Assembly: GCA_001045525.1 (NCBI GenBank)
Contig: LDWW01000007.1
Span: forward strand, 1 to 64,000
Direction: 5' to 3'
From: Chitinispirillum alkaliphilum
GTDB taxonomy: Bacteria > Fibrobacterota > Chitinivibrionia > Chitinivibrionales > Chitinispirillaceae
DNA length: 64,000 nt
The notes under the pieces: generated by a model
The model's input: only the letters and a program-made list of their open reading frames with translations
Database searches by the model: none
Told to the model about the DNA's origin: nothing
Shown: piece after piece, positions 27,044 through 35,336 of the stretch
How positions within the stretch are numbered: the first letter of the stretch is position 1
Layout of the letters: every line of letters starts with the position of its first letter
Program-made: the position numbers and the translations under genes

Positions 27044-27470
27044 AATTGTTACCCACTCAGGGATTTTAAAATAACCAAAGATAATCTGGAGAGGAAAAGC
27101 TGAGACTGTCTCAAATTAAAAGGATGGTTTTGACGGCTTCCGCTCAGAATTCATTACTCCTTTTTAAAACAAAGAACACTTCGACTCTCGATTAGAAATC
27201 GGGACGCTCCGTGCGAGCGGAAAAAAAACCGGACCCAAAGTCCGAATTTCCCTACCGGGGTTAGAGACCTTACCAATATTAATAAAGACAGAAAAAATTG
27301 CATGGAAAACAGGATGATCTGGATGGTCGAGGTAATTTGCAGATTACAACTGTCTACGCCCCCCTGCTGTTTCACCTTAAAACAGAGTGAAACGCCTTTT
27401 TGTTTCAAAACTAAACAAGGCTAACTCCTTACCCCGCAAAGAATTAGCCTAAGGGCGCAATTTTTCCTTT
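27044..27470. other. Intergenic region between ABC exporter and hsp20
   Basis: Contains direct repeat copy B. The remaining sequence to 27470 shows no supported gene; short open frames on the minus strand lack ribosome binding sites. Confidence 0.5.
27079..27143 (+). repeat. Direct repeat, copy B, downstream of ABC exporter
   Basis: 65 nt from AGATAATCTGGAGAGG to CGGCTTCCGC, partner of copy A at 24875-24940. It contains the palindrome GAGACTGTCTC, which copy A has with one change. A shorter related string, AGATAATCCGGATGAG, occurs after the debranching-enzyme gene near 20795. Confidence 0.8.
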
Positions 27471-27486
27471 TGGCACACCCCTTGCA
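27471..27486 (+). promoter_or_regulatory. Sigma-54 (-24/-12) promoter of hsp20
   Basis: TGGCACACCCCTTGCA fits the consensus TGGCACG-N4-TTGCW at all but the one G, with GG and GC separated by exactly 10 nt. Predicted transcription start about 27497, giving a 41-nt leader to the ATG at 27539. Confidence 0.8.
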
Positions 27487-27538
27487 TATAATAGCGATTG
27501 AAAAAACATCACACAAAAACCTAAAAAGGAGGTTCACT

Positions 27539-27976
27539 ATGAACGGAATCATCAGATACTCAGCCCCCGTTAACACACTTTCTGACTGGATCGACAACTT
27601 CTTTGCAGACACAGGGTTTGAATCTCCAAATCGTCAGCTTGCAAAGGGAACATGGCCTAGGGTAGATGTCTCCGAAGATGAGGAAAATTACAGGCTTCAC
27701 GCCGATCTGCCCGGTATGGACAAAAAGGATATAAACATCAGAATCGAAAACGGAGTACTCTATATGGAAGGAGAAAAGAAGGAGGAGGTTAAAAGAGAAA
27801 AAGGCCGGTATACTCATCTGGAAAGAAACTTCGGAAAATTCTCAAGATCTTTCACACTTCCGGAAGAAATCGATCAGGAGCGGATTGAGGGAAAAATGGA
27901 AAACGGAGTTCTGGAGCTTGTATTGCCAAAGAATGAAAAAGCCAAACCAAAGAAACTCCAGATCAAGATAAACTAA
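27539..27976 (+). CDS. Small heat-shock protein (Hsp20/alpha-crystallin family)
   Basis: 145 residues from the ATG at 27539, with AAAGGAGG 6 nt upstream; the longer open frame (from 27470) runs through the promoter and is rejected. The alpha-crystallin domain covers about 38-135 (PRVDVSEDEENYRLHADLPG to GVLELVLPKNE), ending in a KKLQIKI tail for oligomer contacts. ATP-independent chaperone that holds unfolding proteins. Preceded by a sigma-54-type promoter, unlike most hsp20 genes. Three further hsp20 genes lie at 60422-61768. Confidence 0.93.
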   Translation: MNGIIRYSAPVNTLSDWIDNFFADTGFESPNRQLAKGTWPRVDVSEDEENYRLHADLPGMDKKDINIRIENGVLYMEGEKKEEVKREKGRYTHLERNFGKFSRSFTLPEEIDQERIEGKMENGVLELVLPKNEKAKPKKLQIKIN

Positions 27977-27991
27977 AAACCACCCGAACAG

Positions 27992-28017
27992 GGGAGTCCC
28001 GCAAAAAGGGGACTCCC
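27992..28017. terminator. Hairpin between convergent hsp20 and yjbQ
   Basis: GGGAGTCCC (27992-28000) pairs with GGGACTCCC (28009-28017) around GCAAAAAG. Placed between two convergent stops. It lacks a strong T-run on either side, so termination is likely but may be inefficient. Confidence 0.55.
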
Positions 28018-28022
28018 TGCCA

Positions 28023-28439
28023 CTATTCTCCGGTTACCTGCACCCGGACTTTTCTGTTTCTTGCCCTGTTATCATGATCGATAATCACTATCTGCTGCCA
28101 GGTCCCAAGTGTCATTGACCCATTTACCACAGGCACCGTGATCCCCGGCCCCATAAGTGTTGCTCTCATGTGGGAAAATCCATTGTCATCACCCCAGGTT
28201 TCTGAGTGATGAGAGTGAATTTTGCTCGATATCAGCTCTTCCAGCTTCTCCTGCACATCCCTGACAAGAGCAGGCTCATATTCCATGGTTGAAACAGATG
28301 CAGTAGAACCGATAACAAAAACCGCCACGGTTCCGTTTTGCACTTCACTTCTGCTCACTATCTGCTCTACTTTGGAGGTGATATCCTTTATGTCTGAAAA
28401 ACCTTTCATCGAAAGCTCGATATATTCACCGATTACCAT
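28023..28439 (-). CDS. yjbQ: YjbQ family protein (UPF0047)
   Basis: 138 residues, full length for the family. Conserved blocks: VFVIGSTASVSTMEYEP, HSETWGDDNGFSHMRA and LGTWQQIVIIDHD. Family members show weak thiamine-phosphate synthase activity in vitro; the physiological role is unsettled. AGGAGG precedes the ATG. Single gene, convergent with hsp20. Confidence 0.9.
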   Translation of the reverse strand: MVIGEYIELSMKGFSDIKDITSKVEQIVSRSEVQNGTVAVFVIGSTASVSTMEYEPALVRDVQEKLEELISSKIHSHHSETWGDDNGFSHMRATLMGPGITVPVVNGSMTLGTWQQIVIIDHDNRARNRKVRVQVTGE

Positions 28440-28576
28440 ATTCTGTCCTCCTCCTGAAAAGTTTTTGAGGTTTTTTGATATAGAAAGGGGGAGACCGTCG
28501 GGTAACCGGCGGTGCTATGGAACTCTTCTGGGGGATATCGTGAGGGTTGCCGGAACTACATCCGCATGGAATTCAC

Positions 28577-28786
28577 TTACCCCTGAATTCCTTTATCCTG
28601 CTTTTTGCCTCTTCCAAACAAACTCAGGATTTTCTTCCAGTAGAGTTTCACCGCATAGAGAGAACCGAGAACAGAAGCAATTACGATTTGAAGTACATAG
28701 CTTCCGGTACCCATGTCAATATAACAGTATGCGGGGCTGGTTAATCCCAGTACAAACAGCATTGAAAAAATCAGTTTTACAATCAT
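28577..28786 (-). CDS. Small membrane protein, YIDxGTGSY type
   Basis: 69 residues. N-terminal signal/anchor (3-22), then YIDMGTGSYVLQIVIASVLG leading into a second membrane helix and a basic tail (KLYWKKILSLFGRGKK). I recognise the pattern 'IDPGTGSYxxQxxIAxxLG' as a widespread small protein often beside glycosyltransferases and sulfatases, without known function. AAGGAG is 6-7 nt before the ATG. Lies downstream of the orphan ParA gene on the same strand. Confidence 0.7.
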   Translation of the reverse strand: MIVKLIFSMLFVLGLTSPAYCYIDMGTGSYVLQIVIASVLGSLYAVKLYWKKILSLFGRGKKQDKGIQG

Positions 28787-28816
28787 AAAAATTTTCTCCT
28801 TAGGTAGAGAAAATAG

Positions 28817-29722
28817 TTATGTACCCTGAGACACACCAGTTATTTTGCAACTTTGGAGAATATTTGAAGAACCATTTTCGCTTCGGGGTGAATCCTTTTG
28901 CATCTTGAAGAAACGTTCTCTGGCCTCTGAGCGCAGTTTTTTGTTTCTCTTATATCTCACCTGATCCCAGGTTTGGTTTACATCGAGCCCGAAAAGTTCA
29001 TGGATCAGCTTCAGATAGTAAGCAGCTGCTTTGGAGTAGAGCCGGTGAATAAAAAGCGTTTTCCCCTCTTTTATGCAAAAGTCAAATACCGGATCATACG
29101 GTATAAGGGTATCGGTTACTTTGTCCGGATATTTTTTAGTAAGGTCCTTAAGATACTGTTTCTGACGATTGGTGTTTTTAAAGTTATTGGGGATGATTTT
29201 TGTTACAGAACACTCGTTTCTGAATTTTTCCCTCAGTACCCGATGCATCTCCTCTATTCCGTTAAGTGCAAAGTAGGACAGTTCTGTGGGGATGAATATC
29301 TCATCAGCAGCATGCACAGAAGCTTCCTGAACGATATCTATTCCCGGAGAGTTATCGATCAGTATAAAATCATAAAACCGGTGCAGGGAACTGAACACGA
29401 TCGCTTTTTGAAGTATGTAAGGGTCTTTTATATCTCCGCTTGACAAGAGTGGGTGTGATGTTATCACGTGGAAATTCTCTATCCCTGTCTCATGTATCGC
29501 ACCAAGAAGATTCTTACCCGCCATACCCACTGAGCAGCGGTAAACATCACGGATATTCGGATACACCACATCATTATCAAACAGCAATGAAAGATTGTGC
29601 TGGCTGTCATTATCTATCGCAAGAACCCTGAACCCTACAAGAGCCAAAGCCTGGGAAACATTGATCGTAAAAGTGGTTTTCCCTACTCCGCCCTTGTAGT
29701 TTAATACGGATAATATTTTCAT
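28817..29722 (-). CDS. ParA/Soj-family ATPase (orphan)
   Basis: About 301 residues if started at the ATG at 29722 (MKILSVLNYKGGVGKTT), which puts the deviant Walker A KGGVGKTT at the normal N-terminal position 10-17; 26 more codons are open upstream to an ATG at 29800. ParA-like: DNDSQHNLS (Walker A') and FILIDNSPG (Walker B). The usual Asp of 'DPQ' is S here (DNDSQ), a modest change. The C-terminal 60 residues are basic. No parB or parS-like repeat is nearby, so plasmid or chromosome partition is not implied; it could position another cargo. Confidence 0.75.
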   Translation of the reverse strand: MKILSVLNYKGGVGKTTFTINVSQALALVGFRVLAIDNDSQHNLSLLFDNDVVYPNIRDVYRCSVGMAGKNLLGAIHETGIENFHVITSHPLLSSGDIKDPYILQKAIVFSSLHRFYDFILIDNSPGIDIVQEASVHAADEIFIPTELSYFALNGIEEMHRVLREKFRNECSVTKIIPNNFKNTNRQKQYLKDLTKKYPDKVTDTLIPYDPVFDFCIKEGKTLFIHRLYSKAAAYYLKLIHELFGLDVNQTWDQVRYKRNKKLRSEARERFFKMQKDSPRSENGSSNILQSCKITGVSQGT

Positions 29723-29825
29723 TTTAAAATATCCCGTTCTTAACCAATGAGGTGTCTTTTTATCATACCACCTTTTCATCCTTTGTGCTACAGAAATCAT
29801 CCTCCCGCTTTTTCGTCACAATTCA

Positions 29826-30389
29826 ATGCTTTTTCCTCCTGAGACAGTATATTTAAAAGAGTGCCAACGAAGAATCTTACCCGAAAAGGAGTTTGTTCTG
29901 CTGAAGAAAGAGAGAAATATTGAATCGGAAAATGTATTTACGCTCATATGTCTTTCTGCAATGACCCTGGGCCTGTATATACCTTTATGGTTTATTTTCA
30001 GAAAAAATGAACTTAACCGGATGCAGTCTGAAGAAAAGATCAGTTCCGAGATAATTATCTGCGCTCTGATTCTGGCCGGATGCAGTCTCACTGTTTGGGG
30101 GTTGTCATTTACTCCATTCCTTGGACAGAGTACTCTATACCGGCCATTGAGGAACCTTATGTATCTTTTTGATGTCTCGCTTTTTGTGATAATAACAATC
30201 CAGAGCTTTAAGGCAAAGCGGATCCTCAGCAACCATTTCGATCAACGATTTTCAAAAAAACAGCCTTTTTCAGATATTTACACCCTCGTTTTTCAGATTT
30301 TTTACCTTCAATACAAAATAAACAGGTATAACGAATTTAAATCTTTAGAAAATACCTTTAATAAGTTTAGGGAACAGATCGTAGATTAA
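29826..30389 (+). CDS. DUF4234-like membrane protein
   Basis: 187 residues. Two to three membrane helices: about 38-58 (LICLSAMTLGLYIPLWFIFR), 75-95 and 105-125. The first matches the 'xTLGLYxxxWFxRxxxxLN' pattern of DUF4234-type proteins. The C-terminal 60 residues are soluble and charged. No ribosome binding site is evident at the ATG. Divergent from the ParA gene with about 100 nt between them. Function unknown. Confidence 0.6.
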   Translation: MLFPPETVYLKECQRRILPEKEFVLLKKERNIESENVFTLICLSAMTLGLYIPLWFIFRKNELNRMQSEEKISSEIIICALILAGCSLTVWGLSFTPFLGQSTLYRPLRNLMYLFDVSLFVIITIQSFKAKRILSNHFDQRFSKKQPFSDIYTLVFQIFYLQYKINRYNEFKSLENTFNKFREQIVD

Positions 30390-30585
30390 TATCTGTTACA
30401 CCGTGGTATCACTGATCAGTTGCCAGAAAAGTTACACTGATGATTCGAGTTAAACTATTTTTAAGCAGTTCAGAGCAGTGCACAACCGAATCTCGCTCAG
30501 TTAAACCATTTTTTTTCTCTGTCCTCCCCAAAACAAAGCAGACAGAACACAACAGTAACTTTATCTATACAAAGAAGAGAGTACA

Positions 30586-33507
30586 ATGCCCAGATTATTT
30601 GATTTAATACCGGACAATTCACGCAAAGAGCTCATAACAGAGGCAAGGAAAACCAAACGGAGAGCAAAAGCTCCGGGCAAAACCAAGGCTTCAGCTGAAA
30701 AAATCAAAGAGAAGGCAGCGACTCTCAATGTACCCGATTTCGTGGCGTTTGATGTTGAAACAACTGGGCTGGATTTCAAGAATGACCGCATTATAGAGAT
30801 CGGTGCTGTCAGATTTATCAACGGAAAGCCTGAAGAGGAGTTCAGCACCTTTATCAATGCAGGTGTACCGATTCCAGAGCATATCACCCGTCTTACCAGC
30901 ATAACCGAAGAACAGATGCGCACCGGCCCCACATTTTCAGAAACCGCAGTTAAACTGCTTGAATTCATAGGCGACCTTCCGCTTTGCGGCCATCAGGTAG
31001 AATTTGATGCCACTTTTATAAACGAAGAGCTTAAGAGAGCAAGCTTTCCCTCTGTATCGATGAAGCTGCTCGATACCGCACTGCTATCCCGCATTCTTCT
31101 TCAGGAAACAGGGCGATTCTCTCTTAAACATGTGTGCGCAACACTCTCCGTTACTCTTGATAACGCGCACCGGGCTCTCCATGATGCAAGGGCCTCCGGA
31201 GAAGTCGCAGCCAAGCTTGTACCCCGGCTTGCAACCCTTCCCCTGAATATTCGACAGACACTTGCAGTCTGTGCTCCCGGTTCGCTGTTTAAAACCTTAA
31301 TGCTTCGCACCCTTGGCAAGACCAGGGCAGCGGTTTCGCTTAACAGTGGCATTATTTATAAATCGGCTCAAAAAATGGAAGTTCCTGAGTGGCATCTTGA
31401 AATTGACAGAGAGGAGATCTCCAGTCTTTTTTCCGAAGGAAGCGAACTGAGCAGTACAGTCAAACAGTTCCTCCCCCGTGAATCACAGCGTCAGATGGCC
31501 CTTTATGTTACCGATACCCTCAACAGCAACCAGATCCTTGTGGCAGAAGCCGGGACCGGAACAGGCAAATCACTGGCATATCTTGTACCCGCAGCACGCC
31601 ACGCGGTAAAAAACAACAGCAGAGTGATTATATCCACACGCACCCGCAATCTTCAGGATCAGCTTATAAGCAAGGACCTACCCATAGCTGCCTCCCTGAG
31701 CGGGGGAGAGCTGAAATATTGTACTCTCAAGGGTCGCTCAAATTATCTGTGCCGAAACCGGTGGGTGAAACTTCTAACGGGTGAACTTGGCAATCTTTCC
31801 CCAAGAGAACGTTTTGCAATACTGCCGCTGATAAACTGGTCCGAGACAACTGTCACCGGTGATATCGAAGAGCAAAATCAGTTCAGTCCCAGATGGTTTG
31901 CAAAAATCTGGAACCTTATCAATGCAGAAGGTCACGAGTGCACAGGGCGACGCTGCACCTATTACTCGAGCTGTTTTCTGAACAAAGCGCGCCATCAGGC
32001 ACAAAGTTCCCATATCGTTGTTATCAACCATGCTCTTTTCTATTCAGATATCTGCTCTGAGAGCTCTTTTCTTGGTCCTGTGGGATCAATAATTTTCGAT
32101 GAAGCTCATCATCTTGAATCGAGCGGTCACACCCATCTCAGAACCGAGCTTGACACTAACAGAATAAAGCTTTTTCTGGACCGGATTCAGAATACATTCC
32201 AAAGTGCAGGCGAATATAAACAGGATCCCACAATTAGCGGATTGGGTAAAAATCTCAAAACCCATCTCAAACATCTTCGGAAAAGATCAAAGGAGATGTT
32301 GCAGGAACTCGCAGTATGGGCAAAAGAGGAGCATCCCGACTCCGAGCGGGAATATCAGATCGGATATTATGAGAACTCACTGAGCCGCCTTGTGGAACTA
32401 TCTGCATTCGATATAATCCTCTCTCAGCTTCAGGACACACTTTCAAATATCAAACAGGCTGCCGGGGCTCTTCCTGAGAGCAGTGAAAAGAAAGATGATT
32501 TCATCTCTGAAGTCCAAAGCAGTATGGAGCGCACTTCTCAGCTTCGTGCAGACCTTCAGTACCTGAGCGCGGCCAAAACAGAGGATCATGTTTTCTGGAT
32601 CGAGGGTAATCACGAGAAGAACTGGACAAAGCTGTGCGGTGTTCCTCTTGATATAAGCAGCATCCTTTCTGAAATCTGGGAAAGGTGCAAAGGGGGAGTT
32701 GTTTTCACATCCGCTACCCTTGCAACTTTTGGCAATACAGATTATTTCAGAAAAAACACCGGACTGTTTGTGCACGAAAAACGTACCACTTCTGTTGTTT
32801 TCCCTGGTCCCTACAGCCCAGATCAAATGATTGCAGGAGGAATCAGAAATGCTCCCGATCCGGACAACCCCGATTTCCCACCATATGCTGCAGATGCCAT
32901 TACCACCATACATAAGGAAACAGGGAAAAACATTCTCGTACTGTTTACATCAAACAACATGCTTAAATCAGTGTACAACAGTTTGAAGGGAAGAAGCGAA
33001 ATCGGTAACAACAGCCTTCTGGCACAAGGGTACAGCGGAACACGCCACGCCATGCTCGAACAGTTCAAGCAGAGCGAGAACATGATTCTTCTTGGAACCG
33101 ACAGTTTCTGGGAGGGGATCGATGTTCCGGGTGAAAGCTGCGAGATCGTCATCATGCCACGCCTGCCCTTCCCGGTTCCCTCACACCCTCTTACAAGAGC
33201 GGTTTCAAGAAAGGTCGAAAGAGAGAGCGGGGATTCCTTTTTCTCCTTCTCGGTACCGGAAGCACTGATCAAATATCGACAGGGTGCAGGCAGACTTATC
33301 CGTTCATCAAACGATAGGGGAGTCCTTCTGGTTCTCGATAACAGGATTCTCTCAAAAGGGTATGGAAAACAGTTCACCCGATCGCTCAAGACAGATTTTC
33401 AGGATTTTAATTCAGTTGAAGGAACTGTTAGCGCCATGAAGAATTTCTTCTCGGGCGAACCCGGTGAAGAATGTCGTATAAGATATGAACCGCTGGAGGA
33501 TATGTGA
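30586..33507 (+). CDS. dinG: DinG-type helicase with N-terminal DEDD exonuclease domain
   Basis: 973 residues. A basic leader (1-48) precedes a DnaQ-like 3'-5' exonuclease (about 50-215): FDVETTG with D56, GHQVEFDATFINEEL, and HRALHDARA. The XPD-like helicase follows: Walker A EAGTGTGKS near 320, cysteines in YLCRNRW, CTGRRC and YSSC that fit the [4Fe-4S] cluster, DEAHHLE near 505, GTDSFWEGIDVPGES and QGAGRLIRS. This exonuclease-helicase layout is that of Gram-positive DinG/YpvA. It would act on DNA damage or R-loop intermediates. First of a run of co-directional genes; lptE overlaps its stop. Confidence 0.93.
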   Translation: MPRLFDLIPDNSRKELITEARKTKRRAKAPGKTKASAEKIKEKAATLNVPDFVAFDVETTGLDFKNDRIIEIGAVRFINGKPEEEFSTFINAGVPIPEHITRLTSITEEQMRTGPTFSETAVKLLEFIGDLPLCGHQVEFDATFINEELKRASFPSVSMKLLDTALLSRILLQETGRFSLKHVCATLSVTLDNAHRALHDARASGEVAAKLVPRLATLPLNIRQTLAVCAPGSLFKTLMLRTLGKTRAAVSLNSGIIYKSAQKMEVPEWHLEIDREEISSLFSEGSELSSTVKQFLPRESQRQMALYVTDTLNSNQILVAEAGTGTGKSLAYLVPAARHAVKNNSRVIISTRTRNLQDQLISKDLPIAASLSGGELKYCTLKGRSNYLCRNRWVKLLTGELGNLSPRERFAILPLINWSETTVTGDIEEQNQFSPRWFAKIWNLINAEGHECTGRRCTYYSSCFLNKARHQAQSSHIVVINHALFYSDICSESSFLGPVGSIIFDEAHHLESSGHTHLRTELDTNRIKLFLDRIQNTFQSAGEYKQDPTISGLGKNLKTHLKHLRKRSKEMLQELAVWAKEEHPDSEREYQIGYYENSLSRLVELSAFDIILSQLQDTLSNIKQAAGALPESSEKKDDFISEVQSSMERTSQLRADLQYLSAAKTEDHVFWIEGNHEKNWTKLCGVPLDISSILSEIWERCKGGVVFTSATLATFGNTDYFRKNTGLFVHEKRTTSVVFPGPYSPDQMIAGGIRNAPDPDNPDFPPYAADAITTIHKETGKNILVLFTSNNMLKSVYNSLKGRSEIGNNSLLAQGYSGTRHAMLEQFKQSENMILLGTDSFWEGIDVPGESCEIVIMPRLPFPVPSHPLTRAVSRKVERESGDSFFSFSVPEALIKYRQGAGRLIRSSNDRGVLLVLDNRILSKGYGKQFTRSLKTDFQDFNSVEGTVSAMKNFFSGEPGEECRIRYEPLEDM

Positions 33508-34007
33508 AACGGAAAATATCACTTATAACAGCTCTTTTTTTAAGCACCTTAATTATTGGCTGCGGTGTCTACTCTTTCAGTGGGTCGACTCTGCCGGGCC
33601 ATCTCAAAAGTGTTAACATACCGCTTTTTGCCAATTCTACCCTTGAACCTGGTATAGCCGAGATATTAACCCAGGAACTTGACCGGGATATCTTAAGATC
33701 CAATCTTCTGAGAATCGTAAACGACAACGGCGATGCGACCATAACAGGAACCATAACGTCCTACAGTAACAGACCTTACACCTACACTTCACCTGAAGAG
33801 CGTCAGGTCGATGTCGAGCAGTACAGAGTAGTTATCTCAGCCGATGTGAAGTTCTATGACAACATCCGTCAACAAGCGCTGTTCGAAGGTGTAGTAAATG
33901 GTGAAGGAGTGTATGACTTCTCAAAAGAAACAGAAGAGCTGGGGAAGCAGCGCGCAATTGAAGAGATGGTCGAGAAAATCATGCAAAACTCAGTACAAAG
34001 CTGGTAA
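33504..34007 (+). CDS. lptE: LPS-assembly lipoprotein LptE family
   Basis: 167 residues. GTG start overlapping the dinG stop (GTGA). Lipobox LIIGC gives lipidated C20, followed by GVYSFSGSTLPGHLKSVNIP, the typical start of LptE/RlpB proteins in non-proteobacterial diderms, and a repeated beta/alpha pattern ending in an amphipathic helix. It would plug LptD at the outer membrane for lipopolysaccharide insertion. Strong indicator that the organism has an outer membrane with LPS. Confidence 0.85.
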   Translation: MKRKISLITALFLSTLIIGCGVYSFSGSTLPGHLKSVNIPLFANSTLEPGIAEILTQELDRDILRSNLLRIVNDNGDATITGTITSYSNRPYTYTSPEERQVDVEQYRVVISADVKFYDNIRQQALFEGVVNGEGVYDFSKETEELGKQRAIEEMVEKIMQNSVQSW

Positions 34008-34019
34008 GGAGATATAGGG

Positions 34020-34874
34020 ATGTCCAAAACATTATCATTTCATAAGATGGAAGGCCTCGGTAACGATTTTATAGTTACCGGAGATGTCTCTGCAGAAGAA
34101 ACAGAACAGATCAGAGGATCTTTTGAGGCATTATGCCACCGTAGAACAGGTATCGGTGCAGACGGGGTTATTTTGGTACTTCCATCCCAAACAGCCGATT
34201 TCACCATGAGAATCTTCAACTCAGATGGCTCTGAAGCTGAAATGTGTGGTAATGGAATACGATGCTTTGCCAAATATCTTCAAATGCATAACCTCACACC
34301 TCTGCAAGAGGTTAAAATTCAAACACTTGCAGGAACCATCATGGTTAGCCCAACCAGTAACGACTGCTACAGGGTAAATATGGGAAAACCTGTGCTTGAC
34401 CCCTCTCTCATACCACTGAACACAGAGCTGATCGGGCAAACCAAAGATCCTTTCATGATGAGAGAGGTAAAATGCGACGATAAGACATTTAAAATCAGTG
34501 CTTTATCAATGGGTAACCCCCATGCGGTCCTCTATACAGAAAATCTTACAGACCAGTTGGTTAATCATTACGGGCCTATCCTTGAAAGCCACGGGATATT
34601 TCCGCGCAAAACCAATGTGGAGTTCATTAAGGTGCTGTCAGACAACGAGATACAGATGCGGGTATATGAAAGAGGGTGCGGGGAGACCCAGGCATGCGGC
34701 ACTGGAGCCTGCGCTGCAGCTGTCAGCGGTGTGATAAACAAAATGCATGGGAAAAAGGTTACTGTTCATCTTCTCGGGGGTGATCTTCATATCGAATGGC
34801 AGGGTGAAGAAACAGATCCTGTTTTCATGACCGGTCCGGCAAAAGAAGTTTTCAGGGGAAGTGTGAAGATATGA
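34020..34874 (+). CDS. dapF: Diaminopimelate epimerase
   Basis: 284 residues. Catalytic cysteine pair C76 (EMCGNGIRC) and C226 (QACGTGAC). Interconverts LL- and meso-diaminopimelate for lysine and peptidoglycan. Ribosome site AAGGAG lies 7 nt before the ATG. Next gene overlaps its stop by ATGA. Confidence 0.96.
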   Translation: MSKTLSFHKMEGLGNDFIVTGDVSAEETEQIRGSFEALCHRRTGIGADGVILVLPSQTADFTMRIFNSDGSEAEMCGNGIRCFAKYLQMHNLTPLQEVKIQTLAGTIMVSPTSNDCYRVNMGKPVLDPSLIPLNTELIGQTKDPFMMREVKCDDKTFKISALSMGNPHAVLYTENLTDQLVNHYGPILESHGIFPRKTNVEFIKVLSDNEIQMRVYERGCGETQACGTGACAAAVSGVINKMHGKKVTVHLLGGDLHIEWQGEETDPVFMTGPAKEVFRGSVKI

Positions 34875-35131
34875 GTGTTTTCGAGGCGCTGATGCTTATC
34901 TGTTTTGGTGTAGGTTGGCCAATATCAATAACTAAGAGTTTAAAAACCAAAAAAGTGATCGGGAAAAGTCCTCTTTTCATGAGTATTATAATAACAGGCT
35001 ATGCTAGTGGCATTGTTCATAAAATTTTCTTCCTGTTTGACTGGCTGATCATACTTTATGCCCTTAACTTGATATTCGTTGCCACTGATCTGTTTCTATA
35101 TTATCGTTACAGTTCTTTGAAAAGTAATTAA
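34871..35131 (+). CDS. Small membrane protein, SemiSWEET/PQ-loop-like
   Basis: 86 residues with three hydrophobic segments. The first helix ends in GWPISITKSLKTKKVIGKSP, which resembles the PQ-loop of SemiSWEET proteins ('PxxxKxxKTKSxxGxS') and is followed by an SGIxHKxxF block. A homodimeric sugar or metabolite transporter is possible; I cannot name a substrate. Overlaps the dapF stop by 4 nt. Confidence 0.65.
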   Translation: MSVFEALMLICFGVGWPISITKSLKTKKVIGKSPLFMSIIITGYASGIVHKIFFLFDWLIILYALNLIFVATDLFLYYRYSSLKSN

Positions 35132-35336
35132 CAACTTATCCACAAATCAACAGGGGTTATCCACATTTCAACATTCAACCGCCAACAACCCCTGTTAAAA
35201 AGAGAACAGGTCTCTGGTGTGGAAAAAAACATTTCTGCAAACGTCTCTCTTTACGCTCGACAAACCCCAGCAAATTGATTAATTTATCTCTAACCAGCTT
35301 CCTGCACACAGCCACTTTAACCGGGGAGGATATAAA
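35132..35336. promoter_or_regulatory. Intergenic region with two perfect DnaA boxes
   Basis: TTATCCACA occurs at 35136-35144 and 35157-35165, same orientation, 21 bp apart (two helical turns). A near-match, TGTGGAAAA, lies on the opposite strand at about 35218-35226. AACAGGGGTT (35149-35158) and its complement (35187-35196) form an inverted repeat around the second box, and an AT-rich run follows at 35276-35300. It is either a DnaA-regulated promoter for the Bax-inhibitor gene or part of a replication origin. Confidence 0.65.

Noticed and set aside
28817-29722. Plasmid or chromosome partition locus
   Set aside because: There is a ParA-like ATPase but no ParB and no parS-like palindrome nearby.
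35132-35336. Definite replication origin
   Set aside because: Only two perfect boxes, no dnaA/dnaN/gyrB nearby and no strand switch; kept as a finding, not called as oriC.
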